Positions 1 to 5,325 of a stretch of 5,325 nt of DNA are shown here, in pieces. Position 1 is the stretch's first letter. Every line of letters starts with the position of its first letter. Under the pieces are notes generated by a model. It had not been told where the DNA came from and did not search any database. It worked only from the letters and a program-made list of their open reading frames with translations. This DNA comes from Desulfocapsaceae bacterium (GTDB lineage: Bacteria > Desulfobacterota > Desulfobulbia > Desulfobulbales > Desulfocapsaceae), in contig JAOZLO010000227.1 in NCBI GenBank assembly GCA_029934775.1, forward strand, positions 1 to 5,325, in the 5' to 3' direction. Made by a program: the position numbers and the translations under genes.

Positions 1-2097
1 TGATTGATCAATACCTGCATCTTCAAAAGAGGCCATTTCCCGCATCATTCTGCATGCAAGATCTACCAGATTCATGGTAATTGCCGCCCCTGTTCCCTCA
101 CCAAGACGCATATCAAGATCGACTACCGGTTCTAAACCCATAAGCTCCAGGGCTGCCTTCTGACCGACCTCTACAGATTTATGTCCGGCAATGAGGTACT
201 CTTTGATTTCGGGGCAGATGAGGTACGCAAGGAGTCCGGCAGCAGTGGAAATGAAGCCGTCCAATACGACACAACAGTTCTCAGATGCCGCCGCCAAAAC
301 AGCGCCGCAGATCCCCCCCAGCTCAAAACCGCCAACCTTTGAAAGGAGGTCAAATCCGTTATCTTTTTCAGGATGGTGGAGGGTAAGTGCTTTTTCAATA
401 ATCTCTATTTTACGTTCGAGTCCTTTATTGTCAACACCGGTTCCCCGTCCTGTTACCTGGGTGACAGACAGTCCTGATGCAGCGCAGATGATCGCCGTTG
501 CACTGGAACTATTGCCAATGCCCATTTCGCCCATACCCGCAAGATCACAGCGGCCTGTTTTGTTTTTTTCCAGAAAGAGCCGGGCACCAGCTTCGATTGC
601 GCGGACAGCTTCGTCGCTACTCATCGCTCTCTGCACGGCAAAATTGCGGGTACCGTAGCCGATTTTTTTCTTTACAAGCAGTGGGTGGTTGGCGAAGTCA
701 CCGTTTACCCCCATGTCGACCACTGAAAGTCCTATGCCATATTGATGGCAGAAGGCGTTGATTGCCGCTCCGCCATCAAGGAAATTTTCCACCATCTGTA
801 CTGTCACCCTGGCTGGAAATGCAGAGACACCTTCTTCTACGACCCCGTGGTCGCCGGCAAAAACAAACAGTCTTTTACATGCAACTTTCGGGTTTAGAGT
901 TTTCTGTATACTGCTCAATTGAACTGCAAGTCTTTCTATCGTGCCAAGAGCGCCGAGGGGTTTGGTTTTCAGGTCGATTTTTTTCTGTGCCTGATTGCGT
1001 AAACTCTCTGAAATTGGTTCAATTTTTTCAATAACAGCAGTGAGAAAAGGAGATAACTGCGAGTTATTTTTTCGCTCTATTACAGGTTTAAAAGTGTGAG
1101 AAGAATCCATTTTGAGCTGACTGGCTGAACCTGTAAAATCGATAATATATTTCAGTGCATTTCCCGTGAGAATATGCGGCAGGATAGATTCTACATCTTG
1201 GGGTGAAACACTCTTTTCAATCAGCATTGTAAGGTTACGCTGCTGTCTCACGCAGAAGGGAACTGCCTGTGTCATATGGATTCTTTTTGGTCCATAAGCT
1301 CCATACAGTTCCAGTTCTTTATAATGAATGAGATTTAAAAGATTGGTTTCGATTTCTTTGTTTTTTTCAATACCACTGAAAAAGGCAAGTCGTCCACCCT
1401 TTCGCAGTTTTGTTATGCAGAGACTGAAAGCAATATGGGAATCGCAGCAATTTATCGCCATATCAAAATCGGCGGTAACAGTGTCTTTTGATAATTGTAT
1501 ACCGTTTATATCACAGAGCGGCTGCAGTCTGGCAATTTTTTCCTGATTTTTCTCAATAACTGTAACGTACCAGTCACGTTCCCGGCAGATCAGAGCGGCG
1601 ATCATGCCAACCACTCCCCCTCCATAGATTATTATCCGCTGGTTTTTCATCGGAGAAAAATTCGATAGAGCATTTATGGCACATGCTGCTGGTTCGGCAA
1701 AGGTGAGAAAGCGCGGTTCAATAGTCTCGCTGACGGGAATAAGGCTGGTCTTTGGAATAGAAACGTACCTGGCAAAGCCACCATCGGAATGGAATCCAAT
1801 GATACGCATTGTTTCACAGAGATTTTCACGTCCCCCGGTGCAGTAGCGGCATTTGCCGCATGATTGTCCCGGCCATACCGTATACAGTTTTCCTGATTTA
1901 TCATCATATCCGGCGATTTCATGGCCGGGAACCCGGGGGAGTACCAGATCGCGATGTCCCTGGTTCCACATCTTTGCATCCGTCCGACATACAGCGCAGC
2001 AGGCAACTGTCAGAATAACATGCCCCTCTTTTTCCTGTATTGAAGGATGACTGTTTTCAAATTCGAGGTTGCGGCATTGGGTAAGTGAGAGTTTGAT
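1..2097 (-). CDS. cobT: Zn-dependent MDR dehydrogenase-CobT fusion protein (3' end outside window)
   Basis: One open frame of about 699 codons joins two enzymes. Residues 1-335 (counted from position 2097) are a medium-chain zinc dehydrogenase: catalytic-zinc ligands C37 and H59-E60 (GHE) with E135 in AEPAAC, structural-zinc cysteines C80, C83, C86, C94 (CX2CX2CX7C), Rossmann motif GGGVVG at about 160-165, and acidic E182 after the second strand, which favours NAD(H). Residues about 349-699 are nicotinate-nucleotide:dimethylbenzimidazole phosphoribosyltransferase (CobT), which makes the alpha-riboside phosphate of the cobamide lower base in the cytoplasm. It shows KPLGALG, FAGDHGV, GEMGIGNSS (E524), TGRGTGVDN, LDGFIST and RLGEGTGAA, whose E667 matches the catalytic glutamate of the family. 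The linker is short and polar. The CobT domain is nearly full length, so the stop must lie just left of the window. No ATG, GTG or TTG occurs between the upstream stop (2131-2133) and ATG 1971, which falls after zinc ligand C37. ATC at 2097, 9 nt after AGGGAG, is the proposed start. Domain calls are firm; the start and the dehydrogenase substrate are not. Confidence 0.9.
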   Translation of the reverse strand, partial: MKLSLTQCRNLEFENSHPSIQEKEGHVILTVACCAVCRTDAKMWNQGHRDLVLPRVPGHEIAGYDDKSGKLYTVWPGQSCGKCRYCTGGRENLCETMRIIGFHSDGGFARYVSIPKTSLIPVSETIEPRFLTFAEPAACAINALSNFSPMKNQRIIIYGGGVVGMIAALICRERDWYVTVIEKNQEKIARLQPLCDINGIQLSKDTVTADFDMAINCCDSHIAFSLCITKLRKGGRLAFFSGIEKNKEIETNLLNLIHYKELELYGAYGPKRIHMTQAVPFCVRQQRNLTMLIEKSVSPQDVESILPHILTGNALKYIIDFTGSASQLKMDSSHTFKPVIERKNNSQLSPFLTAVIEKIEPISESLRNQAQKKIDLKTKPLGALGTIERLAVQLSSIQKTLNPKVACKRLFVFAGDHGVVEEGVSAFPARVTVQMVENFLDGGAAINAFCHQYGIGLSVVDMGVNGDFANHPLLVKKKIGYGTRNFAVQRAMSSDEAVRAIEAGARLFLEKNKTGRCDLAGMGEMGIGNSSSATAIICAASGLSVTQVTGRGTGVDNKGLERKIEIIEKALTLHHPEKDNGFDLLSKVGGFELGGICGAVLAAASENCCVVLDGFISTAAGLLAYLICPEIKEYLIAGHKSVEVGQKAALELMGLEPVVDLDMRLGEGTGAAITMNLVDLACRMMREMASFEDAGIDQS

Positions 2098-2106
2098 AAC
2101 CTGTTT

Positions 2107-2112
2107 CTCCCT
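2107..2112 (-). promoter_or_regulatory. Candidate ribosome binding site for the dehydrogenase-CobT fusion
   Basis: On the minus strand AGGGAG ends 9 nt before an ATC codon at 2097-2095. It is the only good Shine-Dalgarno sequence before the dehydrogenase fold begins, and it decides the proposed start. Because the start codon is unusual, the assignment is tentative. Confidence 0.4.
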
Positions 2113-2182
2113 GTTTGTGGCGGGTATGAATTAATGCAGAATATTGGGGTTCAATGTGGTCTTTAAAATTTAATCAGCCTTG

Positions 2183-2211
2183 TTGATACTCTATTCGCTG
2201 TTTTGGCACAA
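2183..2211 (-). promoter_or_regulatory. Candidate sigma-70-type promoter for the dehydrogenase-CobT fusion
   Basis: On the minus strand TTGTGC (2211-2206) and TATCAA (2188-2183) are separated by exactly 17 nt, which would place the transcript start near 2176 and give a leader of about 80 nt. Each box matches the consensus only partly (about four of six). No B12 riboswitch signature is seen in this leader. Confidence 0.3.
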
Positions 2212-2214
2212 CAG
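2198..2214. promoter_or_regulatory. 17-bp imperfect dyad, possible operator
   Basis: CTGTTTTGGCACAACAG is an inverted repeat with arms CTGTT/AACAG and an inner TG/CA pair around a central G; one position is mismatched. It covers the -35 box of the candidate minus-strand promoter, where a repressor site would be expected. No regulator gene is in the window. A dyad this short can occur by chance. Confidence 0.25.
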
Positions 2215-2280
2215 GTCAGTTGGGGTGGATGTTCTATCATCTTTGGCCTCCTGCAAAAAAAGAAGTTTTTCGAAAAGCTG

Positions 2281-2309
2281 TTGACGCTCAATGTGCTGTT
2301 TTGTAGGGT
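2281..2309 (+). promoter_or_regulatory. Candidate promoter for the LCIB-like gene
   Basis: TTGACG (2281-2286) matches five of six bases of the -35 consensus. At 17 nt spacing the -10 would be TAGGGT (2304-2309), a poor match. The start of transcription would fall near 2316, about 45 nt before the gene. Only the -35 box is convincing. Confidence 0.3.
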
Positions 2310-2343
2310 TTGTATGAAACTTAATTTTCCAATCATGACTGAC

Positions 2344-2349
2344 GGAGGA
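2344..2349 (+). promoter_or_regulatory. Ribosome binding site of the LCIB-like gene
   Basis: GGAGGA lies 10 nt before ATG 2360. A nearer ATG at 2350 abuts the Shine-Dalgarno sequence and is followed directly by TAA, so it cannot be the gene start. This supports 2360. Confidence 0.6.
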
Positions 2350-2359
2350 ATGTAACTCT

Positions 2360-3535
2360 ATGCTTAATCGATATCGGGACGTACATGTTGTCAGGGAAGT
2401 TGCACCATTTAAAGTTGATGGACTGGCTATTCCATACCCTGAATTTGTTGCCAGGTTGTATAATTTCTGCATGGAGCTTGGTTTTCGTAAAGGGTTTATC
2501 ATGCCGTCAAGAGCGTTTTGCTCAGATGAAAATCAAGGTTTACCTATCATTTTACTGACCAAGCATTTTGGTACCTTCCCTTTTAATCACGGAAGAGTTG
2601 GAGGAATTGTAGCGGTTGACCGACATGGTCCGCACTCCCATCATGGTGAAGATCTTATGATTCTGCAGGCAAGCCATGTTGGTTATGATCCAAAATCAGG
2701 GACATATGGGACCTATAACCGCCCACAGATGGAGGATCACTGTCAATCTGACTCCTGTGGGAAACTGATTCACGTAATACGACCATATCTGGAACAGTAT
2801 CTTTTTGCCCGGAATCGTATTTTTTTGCATAAAGATGTCGAAGGGTATCATCTGATAACAGTAAAAAATTCATTTATTGATTTTGCATCGCATCCTGTGA
2901 GCCAAGGGCTTGTTCTTCGGCTTGAAAATATTGTTCAGGAAGCTAATATGGGGATTATTCGTCCTCATACTTCAGCATGTACAACTCAGACTTATCTGGT
3001 TTCTGATGATTTCAAGAAACGTCTGGAAGATCGGGGGTATAAATGGTCATCAACTGGGGGACAAAGCATCGGTGATTTTTTAACGTCAGATCTTTTTTTC
3101 TTCAGAGAGGATTTTCATGAAACCGATGATGCTATCTTGCTGGAAAGGAACCTCATAGAGTTTATGCCCGACATAGTGAGTGCAAAATTTCCGGCCCTGC
3201 GTGCAGCTAAAACAAATATTCAGCTTGAATTTGCACGAGTTGTGGAATCAATCAGAAGAAGCGATGCATATAAGGGGAAAAGCCTGCTCTATATTGCTGG
3301 TTTAAATATAGATATTCCAGAAATAAAGGATTTACCGGTTATGAACTATTTTGTGCCGTGGGCGGCTCATATCCAACTAAAAGATGGAACGCCGGCAGAA
3401 TACACCCACCCACTGGAACAGAACGAACTTTTTGCAAAATTGATGGCTCAGAGCATGGAGAACCATGACCAGATAGATTTAAAAGAAAATATCCGGCGCA
3501 TTTTGAAAGCACCGTGGCTGGATATCAGGTCATAA
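2360..3535 (+). CDS. LCIB-like (limiting-CO2-inducible B family) beta-carbonic-anhydrase-type protein
   Basis: A 391-residue soluble protein with no signal peptide or membrane segment. Its N-terminal third has the layout of the LCIB/LCIC family, zinc proteins with a beta-carbonic anhydrase fold first known from algal CO2-concentrating mechanisms: C54-S-D56-E in the CxD position, a glycine-rich strand GRVGGIVAV (78-86), then a strand ending in H106 (ASHVGYD), a GTYGTYNRP segment (114-122) and C133 in SDSCGKL. C54, H106 and C133 would be the zinc ligands and D56 the dyad partner. A histidine-rich stretch (GPHSHHGED, 90-98) lies between. I compared it with algal LCIB from memory, not by alignment. 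The C-terminal two thirds (about 145-391) match nothing I recognise. If active, it would interconvert CO2 and bicarbonate. It is monocistronic, divergent from the cobT fusion and convergent with the trpD-like operon. That this is a real gene is very likely; family about 0.6; catalysis is inference. Confidence 0.65.
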   Translation: MLNRYRDVHVVREVAPFKVDGLAIPYPEFVARLYNFCMELGFRKGFIMPSRAFCSDENQGLPIILLTKHFGTFPFNHGRVGGIVAVDRHGPHSHHGEDLMILQASHVGYDPKSGTYGTYNRPQMEDHCQSDSCGKLIHVIRPYLEQYLFARNRIFLHKDVEGYHLITVKNSFIDFASHPVSQGLVLRLENIVQEANMGIIRPHTSACTTQTYLVSDDFKKRLEDRGYKWSSTGGQSIGDFLTSDLFFFREDFHETDDAILLERNLIEFMPDIVSAKFPALRAAKTNIQLEFARVVESIRRSDAYKGKSLLYIAGLNIDIPEIKDLPVMNYFVPWAAHIQLKDGTPAEYTHPLEQNELFAKLMAQSMENHDQIDLKENIRRILKAPWLDIRS

Positions 3536-3602
3536 AATTCCTGCTCTTTCACCGCAACAAAACAGGTAAGCGAGCCTGCGAGACTCCGGCTGAAGAGTTT
3601 TT
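3536..3602. terminator. Convergent gap with weak terminator-like hairpins
   Basis: The gap separates two convergent genes. On the plus strand AGACTC (3581-3586) can pair with GAGTTT (3595-3600) around an 8-nt loop, leading into TTTTT (3598-3602), which overlaps the stop codon of the minus-strand gene. On the minus strand GCAGG and CCTGT can pair around an 8-nt loop before TTTGTT. Both stems are short, so this is a weak call supported mainly by gene arrangement. Confidence 0.3.
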
Positions 3603-3819
3603 ACGACGCTATCAGATAAGGTTCTTCAACAATAGTAAGCTTCATAAGAGACACCTCAGCTATTCCGTCCTTTTGCAGAATGGTACATAGTTTTTTTGCC
3701 TTTTCTACTTGGCCAAGGGGAAAGACAGAACCTTTATTCAGCCTGCATGGGAAATAACTGCCGTCTTTGAAACGGTAGTAGTCATCCTTTGCTCTGATGA
3801 TCAATAACTCTGTTACCAT
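3601..3819 (-). CDS. Small conserved-looking protein of unknown function, coupled to the trpD-like gene
   Basis: A 72-residue protein I do not recognise. It begins with a beta-strand-like stretch (ELLIIRA), then an aromatic and charged segment (KDDYYRFKDGSYF, about 11-23), one PCRLNKGSVFPL stretch (24-35), a probable helix (VEKAKKLCTILQKDG) and a C-terminal strand ending in KLTIVEEPYL. It has no signal peptide, membrane segment or paired metal-binding cysteines. Evidence that it is real: a strong GGGAGG (3831-3826) stands 6 nt before the ATG, and the start overlaps the trpD-like stop by 7 nt, typical of translational coupling. It therefore shares the riboswitch-controlled transcript and may serve as a partner or accessory subunit of that enzyme. 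Function is not known. Confidence 0.65.
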   Translation of the reverse strand: MVTELLIIRAKDDYYRFKDGSYFPCRLNKGSVFPLGQVEKAKKLCTILQKDGIAEVSLMKLTIVEEPYLIAS

Positions 3820-4928
3820 GCCATCCCTCCCAATTTTTTAAGATCGGCAAGTTTTTTCAATCCCTGGGCAGGGTCTCTGTTCTGTATTTCCACCCAATGT
3901 TCCAAAAGTTCGAGTGCCCTGCCCGAAAAGAGAAGATCCCTTGCTTTTTCCACACCCTCCAGGATAGTCTCAACTACTCCTTTGACATAAAAGATCAGCC
4001 CGCTGTTGAGAATTACAGCGTCTGAACGTGCTTTATCTCCTTTTCCTGCGAGGAGTTGATACATTTTTACGGCGGCAACATTTTTGTCCGTATCCGCTGA
4101 AAGATGAACTGCATCATGTTTCTTCAGTCCGCAATTTTCTGGATCAAAGGTAATTTGGGAAAGTTTGCCGTCTTTAAGATGTATTCCGGAAGTTGTGCCG
4201 CAAACCGATGCTTCGTCCATGCCTTTATCACTGCCGGAAATTGATCCGTAGATTACAAGGGCATCTGTGTAACCAATCGACTGCATAACTTCTGCAACCG
4301 GATAAAGAAGCGCAGGAGAATAGACACCACGGACAGCAATTTTAGGGAGAGCGGGGTGGGCAAGTGAAGCCGCAATATTTAATGGAGAACCAAAACAGAT
4401 CTGGGACAGTATACGCCCAAGAGCCATGGGGTGGACATGGGGACTCATACCGTTGAACAGGCCTATTCCAGTCTCTTTAATGGAGCTGGCAACTGTATTT
4501 ACATTGCACTCCATATCAACTCCAAGGCATTCGGCGATATCTACCGTCCCGCAGGATGATGTTATGGCGCGGGCACCGTGCCTGGCAATTTTAATCCCAC
4601 CCGCTGCAGCTACAAGCGAGGCGGCAGTGCTGATATTGAAAGTTTTAAATGTATCCATGCCGGTACCGCAGTTATCGACAATTTCAATATTATCAAGAGT
4701 CACTTTTTCTGTATCAAGTTCATACACAGCCTGCCATCCACCTGCCACCTCTTTGGCTGTTTCTCCTTTGGCTGTAAGTGCAGCAAGAAAAGCACCCTGT
4801 TGTATTTCAGATACTTCATTCATCAGAACCATATGGAAAGCCTCATATGATTCTTCTCTTGAAAGATTTTCTTTTGCTATAAGACGAGTGATCAGGGCTC
4901 CAAGTTGCCTGTTTTTCTCCATTTTCAT
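3813..4928 (-). CDS. Anthranilate phosphoribosyltransferase-like (TrpD-family) enzyme under B12 riboswitch
   Basis: A 371-residue member of the TrpD/glycosyltransferase-3 family: a helical N-terminal domain (about 5-75) and a phosphoribosyltransferase domain (about 78-345). Motifs for phosphoribosyl diphosphate and metal are kept: GTGMD (88-92, family GTGGD), FNIST (97-101), RHGAR (116-120) and GMDEAS with D238-E239. Departures from true TrpD: the asparagine of HGNR is A119; the segment that normally reads GPL-NPA is ASLAHPA (187-193); the conserved arginine-rich stretch before it is rewritten as GRILSQICFGSPLN (171-184); and a few residues (near SISGSDK) are inserted before GMDE. These are regions that hold anthranilate, so another acceptor is likely. 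No other trp gene is present. A cobalamin riboswitch lies upstream, and the 72-codon gene overlaps its end. It may make a riboside linked to cobamide or corrinoid metabolism; genuine TrpD is less likely. ATG 4928 is chosen because GGGGGA lies 8 nt upstream; ATG 4922 is an alternative. Confidence 0.85.
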   Translation of the reverse strand: MKMEKNRQLGALITRLIAKENLSREESYEAFHMVLMNEVSEIQQGAFLAALTAKGETAKEVAGGWQAVYELDTEKVTLDNIEIVDNCGTGMDTFKTFNISTAASLVAAAGGIKIARHGARAITSSCGTVDIAECLGVDMECNVNTVASSIKETGIGLFNGMSPHVHPMALGRILSQICFGSPLNIAASLAHPALPKIAVRGVYSPALLYPVAEVMQSIGYTDALVIYGSISGSDKGMDEASVCGTTSGIHLKDGKLSQITFDPENCGLKKHDAVHLSADTDKNVAAVKMYQLLAGKGDKARSDAVILNSGLIFYVKGVVETILEGVEKARDLLFSGRALELLEHWVEIQNRDPAQGLKKLADLKKLGGMAW

Positions 4929-4936
4929 TGTACTAT

Positions 4937-4942
4937 TCCCCC
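4937..4942 (-). promoter_or_regulatory. Ribosome binding site of the trpD-like gene, possibly sequestered
   Basis: On the minus strand GGGGGA lies 8 nt before ATG 4928. A run of five C residues about 90 nt upstream in the leader (CACCCCCTCC, plus positions about 5025-5034) could pair with its GGGGG and hide it, offering translational control. The pairing is only five bases and is speculative. Confidence 0.5.
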
Positions 4943-5035
4943 GTAGTAACCAGATTTTCCCGTATGGCTGTTAGTTGACGGTAACAGATCAACAGGTGAT
5001 CGAATCATGGATTAGCCGTAAACGGAGGGGGTGCA

Positions 5036-5077
5036 GAAAAAATAGACAGTCTCCGTATCCGGCGTAAAGCACTGCCT
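5036..5077 (-). terminator. Candidate leader terminator (riboswitch expression platform)
   Basis: On the minus strand AGGCAGT (5077-5071) can pair with ACTGTCT (5050-5044) in a 7-bp stem with one G-U pair. An inner CCG/CGG stem with a GATA loop lies between, and ATTTTTTC follows (5043-5036). A stem plus six U's before the gene is what a transcriptional off-switch needs. The 5' arm is also part of the hairpin at 5069-5096, so the two structures exclude each other. Confidence 0.4.
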
Positions 5078-5096
5078 GACAAAAAACAGGCAATAC
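5069..5096 (-). promoter_or_regulatory. Stable leader hairpin, candidate antiterminator
   Basis: On the minus strand GTATTGCCTG pairs with CAGGCAGTGC in a 10-bp stem (two G-U pairs) around the loop TTTTTTGT. It is followed by no U-run, so it is not itself a terminator. Its CAGGCAG arm is shared with the terminator at 5036-5077 and is also complementary to CTGCCTG at the 3' end of the riboswitch. Confidence 0.4.
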
Positions 5097-5159
5097 ACTT
5101 CCAGGTACAGAGGACTCCAGTGGTTTTACTCTGAAGGTGCATCGAAATTGGATGCGCCT

Positions 5160-5325
5160 TTGCAGGCAGGCTTTCTGACTTACGAATTATCCTGCAATGC
5201 AACCGCCTTCCCGGGATATTCCCAGTGGCTCATTCTGAAAAAACAGAGTGTGGTATCACCAACGTTCTGTGACACCAGTTGCCGCAGACTTCGAATACAG
5301 CAAGGACTGGCTTGTGACGGATTCA
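5160..5325 (-). ncRNA. Cobalamin (B12) riboswitch, 5' end cut by the window edge
   Basis: On the minus strand the conserved core is clear: TGAATCCGTCACA at the edge, then GAGCCACTGGGAA, CCCGGGAAGGCGG, and the B12 box AGTCAGAAAGCCTGCC (5180-5165), the 3' half of which closes stem P1. The order matches the cobalamin riboswitch class, which binds adenosyl- or methylcobalamin and normally turns downstream genes off. The 5' arm of P1 and the first conserved segments lie beyond 5325. The part between the first segment and GAGCCACTG departs from the usual consensus: CCAGT/ACTGG arms enclose about 30 nt. It faces the trpD-like operon about 230 nt downstream, with no gene between. Confidence 0.9.

Noticed and set aside
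191..658. 155-codon open frame on the plus strand
   Set aside because: It lies antisense to the CobT domain, whose motifs are unmistakable on the minus strand. The plus-strand product is rich in Ser, Pro and Arg and resembles no family.
1674..2006. 110-codon open frame on the minus strand
   Set aside because: It is another frame of the dehydrogenase domain, whose zinc-ligand motifs run through this region in the true frame.
2267..2276. Palindrome TTTTCGAAAA
   Set aside because: A 10-bp AT-rich palindrome in an AT-rich gap is expected by chance, and no second copy or promoter relation was seen.
2350..2355. ATG-TAA start-stop pair before the LCIB-like gene
   Set aside because: It sits directly against the Shine-Dalgarno sequence, too close for initiation, so a regulatory minimal upstream frame is unlikely.
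2134..2359. A second B12 riboswitch before the cobT fusion
   Set aside because: I searched the minus strand of the gap for GCCACTG, GGGAAGGC and the B12 box and found none.
2191..2502. 103-codon minus-strand frame across the divergent gap
   Set aside because: It overlaps the start of the LCIB-like gene for 140 nt, has no convincing ribosome binding site, and has no recognisable motif.
4426..4974. 182-codon plus-strand frame
   Set aside because: It is antisense to the N-terminal half of the TrpD-like gene, which has clear family motifs on the other strand.
5005..5202. 65-codon minus-strand frame
   Set aside because: It covers the B12 box and the structured leader, and there is no ribosome binding site. 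The sequence is explained by RNA structure.

Overview
The window looks like chromosomal DNA from an anaerobic bacterium. A member of the Desulfobacterota (delta-proteobacterial sulfate or sulfur metabolisers) is my best guess, from moderate GC, compact operons and the emphasis on cobamides. Nothing here fixes the taxon. No tRNA, rRNA, CRISPR array, insertion sequence or phage gene is visible.

Layout: (1) positions 1 to about 2097, minus strand, hold one uninterrupted frame that fuses an N-terminal zinc-dependent medium-chain dehydrogenase (MDR) to a C-terminal CobT, the enzyme that activates the lower base of cobamides (vitamin B12 family). Its stop codon lies just outside the left edge, and it has no ordinary start codon. 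(2) About 260 bp of divergent intergenic DNA carries possible promoters for both directions and a dyad overlapping one -35 box. (3) 2360-3535, plus strand, encodes a 391-residue protein with the residue pattern of LCIB-type beta-carbonic anhydrases. (4) A short convergent gap with weak terminator hairpins follows. (5) 3601-4928, minus strand, is a two-gene operon: a divergent paralogue of anthranilate phosphoribosyltransferase (TrpD family), then an overlapping 72-codon gene of unknown function. (6) About 230 nt of leader and most of a cobalamin riboswitch (about 5160-5325, minus strand, cut by the right edge) precede that operon.

Reading of the locus: the riboswitch puts the TrpD-like enzyme and its small partner under B12 control, and a CobT fusion lies 1.5 kb away on the same strand. 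The TrpD-like protein keeps the phosphoribosyl diphosphate and metal motifs but has changed anthranilate-site residues. The simplest hypothesis is that this is a cobamide nucleotide-loop or corrinoid-related locus, not tryptophan synthesis. The dehydrogenase half of the fusion could act on a lower-ligand or aminopropanol precursor, but that is inference. The LCIB-like gene is divergently transcribed and may be unrelated to B12.
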